Shown: one piece after another, positions 34,148-41,732 of the stretch
Numbering within the stretch: position 1 is the first letter of the stretch
Layout: each line of letters begins with the position of its first letter
Origin: an uncultured Pirellulaceae bacterium
GTDB lineage: Bacteria > Planctomycetota > Planctomycetia > Pirellulales > Pirellulaceae
Direction of reading: 5' to 3'
DNA: 41,789 nucleotides
NCBI GenBank assembly: GCA_937928555.1
Contig: CALFWR010000033.1
Coordinates: 1-41,789, forward strand
Made by a program: the position numbers and the translations under genes
Notes under the pieces: model-generated
Databases searched by the model: none
Told to the model about the DNA's origin: nothing
The model's input: the letters and a program-made list of their open reading frames with translations, nothing else

Positions 34148-35239
34148 ATGACAAAACAAATAGCGGCCAGCGCAATGCTCATTGCAGCCTTTATAACGGG
34201 GCTGACATTCGACGTTGTGGGAAACACAAACACATCCACCCTCGACACACCGGAAATCGGAAGTGTCGCCTGGCAACGGGATTGGGGAAAAGCATCAGAA
34301 GTTGCTCAACAGACTCACAAGCCACGGCTGGTGCTGTTTCAGGAAGTTCCCGGCTGACAAACCTGTGTTGATTTTGGCCGTGGGCCAATGACGCATCCGC
34401 TTCTCGTCGAAGCCATCGAAGACCAATTCGTCCCCGTCCTTGTTTACAACAACAAGGGAGGCAACGACAAGGCACTGCTCCAGAAGTTCAACGAACCGTC
34501 CTGGAACAATCCGGTAATCCGCTACCTGGACGAAACCGAAAAAGACCTTGTCCCCCGCAAAGAACTTGTGCTTAGCGTCAGCGAAACGGCACAGCGAATG
34601 GTTACCGCGCTTCAAGGTGCCAAACGCGAAGTACCAGGGTATCTCCAGGCTGCCGCGGCACCCGCCAGAGGCTCCGAAATGGAAACGGCGACGTTTGCCA
34701 TGTACTGCTACTGGGAAGGCGAAGCTCAACTCGGAGCTATCGACGGCGTCTACTCCACCCGATCCGCATGGCGCGATGGCCTGGAAGTTGTCGTCCTTCG
34801 TTTCCATCCCAAAGAAGTCGACTACAAGACACTCGTCGAAAAAGCCATCGGTTTCAAATGTGCTTCAAAGATCTTTGCACACAGCCAACAGCAACTCACG
34901 GTTGCCAAATCAGTGGCTGGCAACCGAGCGGTTCTCGCCAAAGACGCATCTGCGGTACGAATGGCCAAAGCTTCTGATCAGCGGTACTACTTGACCAATT
35001 CACCGTTGAAGTACTTGCCGCTGTGCGAACTGCAAAAAACAAAAGTCAACGCGGCTCTTCGATTGCAAACCGACATCGCCAAACATCTCAGCCCCAGGCA
35101 GCAACAACTTGCCGGCAAGATCGTCAAGCAACTCAAGAGCGATCCCCAATCGCTTGCCGCAATCGACTCTGCCCCTGCCAATGAGAATCTGCTCGGCGAG
35201 TACCTCGTGAAACTCAACAAAGAGTTAACCGCCAGGTAA
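34148..35239 (+). CDS. Predicted selenoprotein: Sec-containing thioredoxin-like domain fused to an MsrA-like domain
   Basis: The gene encodes 363 residues if TGA at 34355-34357 is read as selenocysteine (Sec70). The frame continues open to 35239 without another stop. The first 25 residues form a signal-peptide-like segment. The redox motif is VPG-Sec70-Q-T-Cys73, a U-x-x-C arrangement placed after the beta strand RLVLFQE, as in thioredoxin folds. Residues 181-235 resemble MsrA: ATFAMYCYW aligns with the MsrA catalytic-Cys motif (GCFW; here Cys187), followed by GVYSTRSAW and LEVVVLRFHPKEVDY. The stretch that normally separates these in MsrA is missing. The C-terminus (270-363) has no name I know. 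A hairpin that fits a bacterial SECIS starts 16 nt after the TGA. An inactivating Cys-to-stop mutation is the alternative. An ordinary gene caller would split this at the TGA. Confidence 0.8.
34374..34388 (+). promoter_or_regulatory. Candidate bacterial SECIS hairpin
   Basis: TTGGCC-GTG-GGCCAA forms a perfect 6-bp stem with a GUG loop. Weaker pairs extend it downward (34365-34370 with 34392-34396). The loop begins 22 nt after the UGA (34355-34357), within the spacing typical of bacterial SECIS elements. The loop has the GU dinucleotide that matters in the E. coli fdhF element. The hairpin lies in coding sequence, as expected for bacteria. Confidence 0.75.
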
Positions 35240-35319
35240 AGCGATTCGTTCCTCTGCTGCGGACCTTCAACTACGCGGGCCAGCGGACGAAAAAAGCACA
35301 GCCGCCATTGCGAACCAAA

Positions 35320-35353
35320 CTGGCTGATCAACGTGAATTCGTTGATCGGCCAG
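35320..35353 (+). terminator. Strong hairpin after the selenoprotein gene
   Basis: CTGGCTGATCAACG-TGAATT-CGTTGATCGGCCAG gives a 14-bp stem with one G-U pair and a 6-nt loop, about 80 bp after the stop codon. There is no T-run, so it may stabilise the 3' end rather than terminate transcription by itself. Confidence 0.55.
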
Positions 35354-35473
35354 CGTTCGTGATCCTGATCGCCGCGAGCCTTCTTTTTCTCCCGGCTTCT
35401 TCCTCTTTCTTGGTTGTGACACTGAAGCCAACCACTCTGAGGCCAACCAAAACCCGCCCAGATCCTGTTTGAG

Positions 35474-35853
35474 CCCGGATTATTCACGAGGCGTGGGCGT
35501 AGCTTTCAGCCCGAATTATTCACCACGACGGGCGTTGATTCTACATCTGGCCAACAGGAGCAGGGGAAAAGCTGAATTTCAACAAGAAATGTGAATCATC
35601 CGGTAGATGAAAACCACAGTGATCGTTTCATCGCGTCAGAGTCTCGGATCACTGTCGGAACTGACTCTGACGCCCACGCCTCGTGAATAATCCGGGTTCA
35701 GTTTAGCCAAGGATCATCGCACGGGTTGGAAAAGAGTCTCTGTCCTAGACTTCATCAACGAGGTGAACCAAAATCTGGGCGACAATCCAGCTTTGAACGT
35801 CGTATCAGTGAGGTTCAACGCGAATCAACACCCGTCGTTGTGAATAATCCGGG
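35474..35853 (+). repeat. Family-2 inverted-repeat element interrupted by a family-1 copy
   Basis: The outer element begins CCCGGATTATTCACGAGGCG and ends GTTGTGAATAATCCGGG. It is flanked by a perfect TTGAG duplication (35469-35473 and 35854-35858). A family-1 copy (35510-35696) is inserted in it. Removing that copy and one TTCAG restores a 188-bp element with family-1-like ends but a different interior. Related halves are at 148-250 and 41644-41732. Confidence 0.88.
35510..35696 (-). repeat. Family-1 inverted-repeat element, complete copy nested in family 2
   Basis: A 187-bp copy in reverse orientation is flanked by a perfect TTCAG duplication (35505-35509 and 35697-35701). The family-2 half at 41644 reads straight through this site (GGCTTTCAGTTC), which shows the uninterrupted state. 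Confidence 0.95.
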
Positions 35854-35877
35854 TTGAGAATGTTGGGCTGGCTTCCT

Positions 35878-37335
35878 CTACCTACTTGGGAAACGCTCTT
35901 TGAAACCGGATCCGGAACCGGTCGGCGGACCGCTGGGACGACCATCAAGTCGCTGGACGTTCGCGTTTCCATGAACGCCCATCCAGTTGAGCAATTTGCG
36001 AAGGTTAATGGTCTGAACGGTGTTTGACTTTGCCTGATCTCGCAGGGCAACAGCGGCATTGGCGGCGCGGCTGCTTCCATTGATACCCGAAGGGCCCTCC
36101 ACAAAATATCGAGTTGCAGAATCAATTTCGCCAGTGATGTTTCCATCTTCATCGTGCCAAGCAACCACGGTTCCGCCATTACGCTCGATCATCTGGATCA
36201 GCTTCTCTCGATCAGAGAAGCCGTCGCCATCAAGATCAAAAAATCCGCCAAGGGCAATTGGAGTCGAATCCCCAGGATCCCAGGTCGGAGTCAGAACGTA
36301 ATCCTTGGTAAGAATTGGGTCCTTGGGATCTTCTTCGGTGACACGCGCGCGTGCTGAATGATCTCCAAGGATTTCCGTGATTTCGATTTTTGCCTTGTGC
36401 TGGTCTTTCGCAAAGTCCGTCGCGGTCTGGTCGTAGATGACGAAAGTTCGATTGACTTTCAGGCCATCTTTTCTGCCCAGATTCACGAACACTGTGCCCG
36501 CAGCGGGCGATACCTGCACGACGTTGCCATCGGGAAGGTCAAAGTCTTCACTCTCGTAGCGGTCGACTTTGGTTTTCAGCGCGACGTTGCTGGCGGTCAG
36601 GTCGTTGACGCTTTTCTCCAACACTTCGATGGCGTTTTCCTTGATCGCTAATGAGTCCTGGGCTTCCTTGGCGAGTGTGTTCATGGACTCCTGAATTGCC
36701 AGAGCACGGTTGCGAAGCTCTTCTTCTTTGAGAGCGTTTCGTTTTTTCTCTTCTGCCGAAGCCGCCTGGGTCTCTGACAGGGTTGCTGTTCGTTCGTCGA
36801 GAGTTGCCTTCATGTTGGACAGACGCTCTTCGGCATCCTGCTGGATACGCCGACTCTCCTGGTTGTTGGCGTACAACCGCGTGTTCAGTCCACCCATCGA
36901 AGCAGAGAGTTTGGCAATCGTACCCTTCCACGTCATGTCCGCTTCAGCAGACTCACCCGCCGCAGACGCCGCCGCGTTGAGCTTCATGTCGTCGTCGTAG
37001 ATAGCCTTGATCGCCTGAGCACTGTCACGTACCCCAATAACTTCGCTGTCCTGATTGGAACGGCTAACCGCACCATCGAACAAACCCAATGTCGAACCAA
37101 TATCACCCGGAGTTGCACCCTCAACACCAATCATCGCAGATTGCATGTCGGATTTGAACTTGTAAGCATCAGCCCGGGCCTTGTTGACCGTAGCCTCGGT
37201 AACCGATGCCTGCCATTTGTCGTGATACTCAACCGCACTCATCGACGTCAGAACGGTGATGAGCAAAAGCGTCACCGCGATAATTGACAGAACAATGATC
37301 CCGATGAGGTATCCCTGATTTTCACGAGCAGCCAT
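35878..37335 (-). CDS. Membrane-anchored coiled-coil protein of unknown function
   Basis: The 485-aa protein has one N-terminal membrane helix (about residues 9-31, IGIIVLSIIAVTLLLITVLTS). A long helical, Ala/Glu/Lys-rich region (about 40-280) predicts a coiled coil. A beta-rich domain follows (290-365, with VFVNLGRKDGLKVN) and a C-terminal part with the acidic loop DLDGDGFSD, which resembles a Ca-binding loop. The string NGGTVVAWHDEDGNITGEID...TRYFVEG vaguely recalls a BRCT fold. The start at 37335 has AGGAG 5 nt upstream. I do not recognise the family by name. Confidence 0.8.
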   Translation of the reverse strand: MAARENQGYLIGIIVLSIIAVTLLLITVLTSMSAVEYHDKWQASVTEATVNKARADAYKFKSDMQSAMIGVEGATPGDIGSTLGLFDGAVSRSNQDSEVIGVRDSAQAIKAIYDDDMKLNAAASAAGESAEADMTWKGTIAKLSASMGGLNTRLYANNQESRRIQQDAEERLSNMKATLDERTATLSETQAASAEEKKRNALKEEELRNRALAIQESMNTLAKEAQDSLAIKENAIEVLEKSVNDLTASNVALKTKVDRYESEDFDLPDGNVVQVSPAAGTVFVNLGRKDGLKVNRTFVIYDQTATDFAKDQHKAKIEITEILGDHSARARVTEEDPKDPILTKDYVLTPTWDPGDSTPIALGGFFDLDGDGFSDREKLIQMIERNGGTVVAWHDEDGNITGEIDSATRYFVEGPSGINGSSRAANAAVALRDQAKSNTVQTINLRKLLNWMGVHGNANVQRLDGRPSGPPTGSGSGFKERFPSR

Positions 37336-37499
37336 GGAAACTCCTAAAGGCCCGTCCATCGGGCGTTGTTAATATCTTTTCTGGTTGATCGGAATTGCCA
37401 CAGAAAACCATGATCTTCCTCAAACCAGACCTCACAAAGCAATCACGTCCGGATGGCGGAAATCGAAAGCGACCTCATCCAACAACACTTACTCTGAAT

Positions 37500-37521
37500 A
37501 GTAAATTGGGCAAAATTTACT
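37500..37521. promoter_or_regulatory. Perfect 8-bp inverted repeat upstream of the coiled-coil gene
   Basis: AGTAAATT-GGGCAA-AATTTACT is an AT-rich palindrome about 165 bp upstream of the start codon at 37335. The dyad form suits a dimeric repressor or activator site. No neighbouring regulator gene is present to support this. A second small stem, GCCCG-TCCAT-CGGGC (37350-37364), lies in the 5' leader just ahead of the AGGAG. Confidence 0.35.
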
Positions 37522-37603
37522 GTCAAATTCTGATTGCCATTCCGGTACAAATCGAGTCGTAAAATCCGGATTTTGCTGATGAATCCAGTTGAAATGCCAT
37601 CAG

Positions 37604-37790
37604 CCCGGATTATTCACGATGCGTGGGCGTCAGAATCAGTTGAGACAGTGGTCCGCGACTCTGATGCGATGAAACGATCGCTGTGGTTTTCATCTACCGG
37701 ATGATTTACATTTCTTGTTGAATTTCAGCTTTTCCCTTGTTCCTGTTGGCCAGACGTAGAATCAACGCCCGTCGTCGTGAATAATCCGGG
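37604..37790 (+). repeat. Family-1 inverted-repeat element, complete copy
   Basis: A 187-bp copy is flanked by a perfect ATCAG duplication (37599-37603 and 37791-37795). It lies between the DUF819 gene's 3' end and the promoter region of the coiled-coil gene. Confidence 0.95.
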
Positions 37791-37832
37791 ATCAGGAGAC
37801 AGATCCGCCACCAAGATGTCTGCAACCGATGA

Positions 37833-39326
37833 TCAACCTGGAGCAACGGCTTGCATCATCTGGGCACACAGCCACGCTCCATAGGTTCCCAACGCGTAGC
37901 CCAAAACCGCCAACAACACCCCCACAGGAGCCAAAGAAGGATGAAACGCCCCGGCAACCACCGGAGCACTCGCCGCTCCGCCAATGTTGGCCTTGCTTCC
38001 GACCGCCAGAAAGAAATACGGAGCCCGGATCAGCCAACCCACAAAAAACAGCAGCCCAACGTGAATTAGCATCCAAATCCCACCCACCACAAACAAGCCC
38101 GGATGCCGGGTCAGAGCCCGCACATCCATCTGCATCCCGATCGTGGCCACCAAAATAAAGATAAACACCGTCCCAATTTTTGACGCACCGGCACCCTCGT
38201 ACTCACGAACCCGCGTGAACGACAGACCGATGCCCACCGTCGTCGCAAGCACTATCAGCCAGAAGAACTTACTGTTAAGGCTGAACCTTTTCAGAAACGG
38301 ATAGTTCGTTTCCACAAACGGCCCAATCAAATCCGCCGCAAAGTGACAGACCGCAGTCACCCCGAACGCGATCCCCATCAAAACCACCAGGTCCGTTGTC
38401 GAAGGAATTCTCGCGGTGCTCAGCGAAAAGCCCTCCATCTTCTTCTGCAACCGCTCGACACTCGAAGCATCTGCCTTGAACAGCCGATCAATCTCCTTGT
38501 GCTTGCCCACGCCGAGCAACAGAAAGATCATCCAGAATTCGGCGATGATCACATCAACGGCCACGAACACGCCAAACAACTTCTTTGATTCCTTCAACTG
38601 CAGCGCGGTCAGTCCCTCTTCCTGCATAAAGATATCGAACATGGCAGCCTGATTCGCCCCGCCACCGATCCAGCTCCCGGCCACTGTCGCCAGCCCACGC
38701 CAGGTCGCTTCGTAGCCCTGACCACCGACAGTTTCAGGGCTGAAATAGGCCACCAGCAGCACCGCCACTGGCCCGCCCACGACGACACCCACAGTACCGG
38801 TCACGAACATGATCAAGGCCTTCGGGCCAAGCTTGAAAACTTCCTCCAAGTCGATGCTTAGTGTCAGCAGAACCAAGCACGCCGGCAACAGATATCGCGA
38901 AGCCATAAAATACAGACTGGATCGTTCTGGATTGACGACCCCCGATAACGTCAGCAACGACGGAAGAAAGTAACATAGCAGCAGCATCGGAATGATTTTG
39001 TAGAATTTCTTCAGCCCCGGATGCTCGGAGTTCGACGTCCAAAACACGAACGCCAGAATCATCATCAACAGGCCAAAGATCACCGCGTCGTTGCTGATCA
39101 TGCCCGCTGGCCCGCGATCCCTGTCTTCGTCGATGGCTTCCCTGGCCTTCTTGAGCACCTCGCCAATTTCCGATTCGTCGAATCCGTGGTTGGGATCCTC
39201 GACTTCAGCAGCCCCGGAAACCTCATCGGCGGGCGATTGCGGTCCGGCCAATGCTTCAATAGCAGGGAGCCAACAAAGGCAGGCAAAGACGGTGACAAAA
39301 GAAAAAATCCACAAATGTCGCGGCAT
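37833..39326 (-). CDS. DUF819 family membrane protein (putative permease)
   Basis: The 497-aa protein has a signal-like first segment (residues 1-28), an acidic linker, and then about 10 membrane helices from residue 80 on. The strings VAGSWIGGGANQAAM and GSKANIGGAASAPVVAG are the paired family motifs of DUF819 (YjcL-like) proteins and lie in two inverted halves, like many secondary transporters. The substrate is unknown. The ATG at 39326 is preferred over the GTG one codon earlier. There is no partner gene nearby. Confidence 0.88.
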   Translation of the reverse strand: MPRHLWIFSFVTVFACLCWLPAIEALAGPQSPADEVSGAAEVEDPNHGFDESEIGEVLKKAREAIDEDRDRGPAGMISNDAVIFGLLMMILAFVFWTSNSEHPGLKKFYKIIPMLLLCYFLPSLLTLSGVVNPERSSLYFMASRYLLPACLVLLTLSIDLEEVFKLGPKALIMFVTGTVGVVVGGPVAVLLVAYFSPETVGGQGYEATWRGLATVAGSWIGGGANQAAMFDIFMQEEGLTALQLKESKKLFGVFVAVDVIIAEFWMIFLLLGVGKHKEIDRLFKADASSVERLQKKMEGFSLSTARIPSTTDLVVLMGIAFGVTAVCHFAADLIGPFVETNYPFLKRFSLNSKFFWLIVLATTVGIGLSFTRVREYEGAGASKIGTVFIFILVATIGMQMDVRALTRHPGLFVVGGIWMLIHVGLLFFVGWLIRAPYFFLAVGSKANIGGAASAPVVAGAFHPSLAPVGVLLAVLGYALGTYGAWLCAQMMQAVAPG

Positions 39327-39486
39327 CACAGTTCCCGGTTCAAAAGACGTTGCACCGTAACGGTCCCAAATTTCGAATCCCCCTGCAAGTAAGCCAGGCG
39401 GCCGAATTTCGTTTCAATTTCGATTCATTGAGCCCCAATGCTGCCCAAATACAACACCATTCTGTTGATTTTTCCCCAAGTTCGCG

Positions 39487-39656
39487 TTGCCCAGTGATCT
39501 ATCTTTCTACTGAACAGGAGGGAGTCATCCCAACGAAAATCGACAACTTCTCGCCGCCGATTTTCGCGACTGACTGACTTTCTCCTGACCCGCAATCATC
39601 ACTCATTTTTTGAGGCGGACTAACGGGCGCTTTCCTCGGGAAGCGCCCGTTATTTT
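39487..39656 (+). ncRNA. Candidate structured RNA ending in a strong terminator
   Basis: No gene is seen here, but several stems nest. CAGGAG (39515-39520) can pair with CTCCTG (39582-39587). Inside are GGGA-GTCA-TCCC (39520-39531, sharing one base) and a perfect 9-bp stem CGAAAATCG/CGATTTTCG (39534-39542 with 39558-39566). At the end AACGGGCGCTTTCC pairs with GGAAGCGCCCGTT (39622-39651), followed by ATTTTA, as in an intrinsic terminator. It matches no RNA family I know (not tRNA, SRP RNA, 6S or tmRNA). The 5' end is a guess. Confidence 0.4.
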
Positions 39657-39690
39657 ATGCGCTCCGGTGGTGGCTTCCAATCGCGGCCAA

Positions 39691-39720
39691 CATGAGCCGT
39701 TGGCCGTGAGGCCTCCGGTG
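39691..39720 (-). repeat. Short GC-rich dispersed repeat, reverse copy
   Basis: Its reverse complement, CACCGGAGGCCTCACGGCC then AACGGCTCATG, is nearly the same as 9207-9234. It lies in the gap between the DUF819 gene and the small membrane-protein gene. Confidence 0.55.
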
Positions 39721-39792
39721 CTCGCGCACCAAGCCATCGGGAAAACAAAGCGTAGCGATGTCTTTTCTTGCACAAGGCAGCGCGACTTTTTG

Positions 39793-39875
39793 AACCGCGA
39801 AATACGCTAAATACGCAAAAAAACAGAATCGTTTTTTGCCGCGCAATTTTCGCGTGTTTGGCGTGTTTCGCGGTT
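39793..39875. repeat. Long imperfect fold-back repeat
   Basis: The left arm starts AACCGCGAAATACGCTAAAT and the right arm is the inverse of AACCGCGAAACACGCCAAAC. In RNA the differences become G-U pairs, so a stem of about 24 bp forms around an A/T-rich loop that can itself pair partly (AAAAAAC/GTTTTTT). It sits 60 bp beyond the stop codon of the gene ending at 39938, on that gene's downstream side. Confidence 0.75.
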
Positions 39876-39937
39876 AACGACCCCACACTTCCCCGCAGTG
39901 GCGCAATGAAACGGGGGCTCCCTCTGTTTCACTTCCT

Positions 39938-40381
39938 TCAAGACGGAAAAATCACCTGACGGTAGGCTCGGTACAGGCCGAACACCAGCCAGAACGCTGC
40001 GGCGCACCAGTAGAAAGAGTAGCCGCTGTGAAAGGGAATCAGCCCTTCCAAAAACACGTCCAATGGTAACGCAAGGTAAAACAGGAATTCGTACCGACTG
40101 GCAAACAGACGATAGAACCGAAAGCACAAAAAGCTCATCGCCGCCGCGATCAACAAACCAATGCCAAGGCTGACCGGGAACCCGGTTACCAGGCACAGAT
40201 GAAAGAACCCAACGTACAACACGAACAGGACCAGATTGAATCCAAGCCATTCGGCCGTCGCCCGGTACGATTCGCCAAGCGATGGGTTCGCATCGTCCTC
40301 CACGTCAATCGACCCCCCAACCATCCCGGGCACAGAACCGGTTTCGATGTCTGCAGCATGTTCAGCGCGGAGATTGTTCAT
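39938..40381 (-). CDS. Small membrane protein of unknown function
   Basis: The 147-aa protein has a hydrophilic N-terminus of about 45 residues and then three or four membrane helices (about 48-66, 70-88, 97-115 and 120-140). It has no conserved motif that I recognise. Hydrophobic pattern and length suggest an integral inner-membrane protein. An overlapping frame on the same strand (39807-40250) lacks this pattern. It lies 169 bp from the end of the lipoprotein gene at 40551, same strand. Confidence 0.7.
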   Translation of the reverse strand: MNNLRAEHAADIETGSVPGMVGGSIDVEDDANPSLGESYRATAEWLGFNLVLFVLYVGFFHLCLVTGFPVSLGIGLLIAAAMSFLCFRFYRLFASRYEFLFYLALPLDVFLEGLIPFHSGYSFYWCAAAFWLVFGLYRAYRQVIFPS

Positions 40382-40550
40382 GGCTATCGACTGCTCAGGA
40401 AAGGTTTCGTCAGGATGCGGAACTACAGATGATTCCGTTCAAGGAATGACAACCCAGTCACAACACGACCCTCACCGCCCATTGTGGCCACCGAATCAGA
40501 ATTGTCGATCTGGATAACCAGAAAGTCACTGACCCCAATCGCGAATCAGA

Positions 40551-41363
40551 TTACTTTCGCACCGCGTTGGCGGCCCGTCCTGCCAAACCGCCGGCCAAAC
40601 GACCGATCACTTCGCCGTAAGGCAAAAACGCACCGATCTGACCGCCCCACGATGCGCTATAGTTCGGATAAAGAACGTCTTCGGCGGATTGCAGTTGGTC
40701 GGGATACCGCTGAGCATACCAATCGATCGCCAATTTCGTCGCGGTTGTTTCATGCCGTAGCCCCACGCCGGGTATCTCCTTGAGCGCCGCATAGGCTCCA
40801 GGGTTAACTCGGGTCTGAACGTCCTGCGCGTACGCGGCACTGGAAACCGCCAACGGAGCCACATCCGAATACAGGTTCAGCGTTTGCGAGTAGGGGTTGT
40901 ACCAGTCTCCGCCGGTGATTCGACCTGGCAGCAGCGTGTACTTCAGCAGATTGTAATTGCCCATGGTAAGCTTCCACACGGGCCGAATGTTTTTGTTGGC
41001 GACCATTCTTCGCCACTCGCCCACCGGATCGTACTGGTTGGCCCGCACCAGGACCGAATCCAACTGCTGGTCTCTGAGGTACTGCGCCACCTGCTGTTCG
41101 GTTTCGTAGGAGATCGAGTGGTTATCGACGCGAGGGTCGCCTAGGGCGATTCGGTTGGGGATGCCGAAGACTCGACCCAGCCCATCAACGATGGGTCTTG
41201 GCTTACCCCGCACGACGTTAACACCACGCGGCGCATGGCTCCGGTGTCGTAACCCCAAATCAGATCGCTGCTCAAACGCGTTGAAAGTCGAACAGCCGCT
41301 CAGTGCGCATGCGAATAAAACAGTCGTGGCGAGCAAAACTTTGCGGTAAACGAATCTCTTCAT
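40551..41363 (-). CDS. Predicted lipoprotein of unknown function
   Basis: The 270-aa protein begins MKRFVYRKVLLATTVLFACA and has the lipobox ALSGC (Cys24), so it should be lipid-anchored. The mature part contains GVNVVRGKPRPIVDGLGR, TLNLYSDVAPLAVSSAAYA and HETTATKLAIDWYAQRYP. It has no recognised domain. The start at 41363 is an ATG; the longer frame starts at TTG. It may be transcribed with the small membrane protein downstream. Confidence 0.75.
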   Translation of the reverse strand: MKRFVYRKVLLATTVLFACALSGCSTFNAFEQRSDLGLRHRSHAPRGVNVVRGKPRPIVDGLGRVFGIPNRIALGDPRVDNHSISYETEQQVAQYLRDQQLDSVLVRANQYDPVGEWRRMVANKNIRPVWKLTMGNYNLLKYTLLPGRITGGDWYNPYSQTLNLYSDVAPLAVSSAAYAQDVQTRVNPGAYAALKEIPGVGLRHETTATKLAIDWYAQRYPDQLQSAEDVLYPNYSASWGGQIGAFLPYGEVIGRLAGGLAGRAANAVRK

Positions 41364-41643
41364 GATCAAATTCCGACGTGCGTTCCAGTGCAGCGTTTAT
41401 CGGTTTTCTCCGATCAAACCAAGACAATATCCTGCCTCCAGTCGAATACATCACCAAAGCAGCGAGAAACCGTCCGTTTTTGCCAGCACTTTGCCAAAAA
41501 ACCTGTCTTCTTTGGACCGATTTCAAGAGCGACTTTCAGCGGCCAGTTCGCCGCAAGGTGCGCCGGCGACCTGAAAGGCATCGGGGTTGGCTGGATCGCG
41601 TGAGCCATCGCTCCTTGAATCCCCATCCTTGAATCCCCAAAGC
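41364..41643. other. Intergenic region upstream of the lipoprotein gene
   Basis: About 280 bp without a convincing gene. Several overlapping short frames are present on both strands, with no domain or ribosome binding site. The promoter for the minus-strand lipoprotein gene should lie near 41370-41450. Confidence 0.35.
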
Positions 41644-41732
41644 CCCGCATAATTCACCAAGCGTGGGCGTGGCTTTCAGTTCAACCAATGAACTCCGTAT
41701 TTGCTTCAAAGCTCCCTGTTTTTGAGTTTCAT
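41644..41732 (+). repeat. Left half of a degenerate family-2 element
   Basis: CCCGCATAATTCACCAAGCG followed by TGGGCGTGGCTTTCAGTTC aligns with the family-2 left part at 35474-35509 plus the sequence after 35702. It ends in TTCAT, directly before a family-1 copy. Together with 148-250 and minus a 5-bp duplication it would give a 187-bp element. Confidence 0.7.

Noticed and set aside
34148..34357. A free-standing 69-aa gene followed by a separate 283-aa gene at 34388
   Set aside because: The two frames are the same frame separated by one TGA, the sequence between TGA and the ATG at 34388 encodes a motif-like stretch ending in Cys, and a SECIS-like hairpin follows. One selenoprotein gene explains all of this better.
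4757..37790. CRISPR array or phage attachment sites as an explanation for the repeats
   Set aside because: The copies are kilobases apart, 187 bp long, in both orientations and flanked by different 5-bp duplications. That is the mark of transposition.
38996..39400. tRNA-like string TTTCGAATCCCC near 39378
   Set aside because: No acceptor stem, D-arm or anticodon arm can be formed around it.
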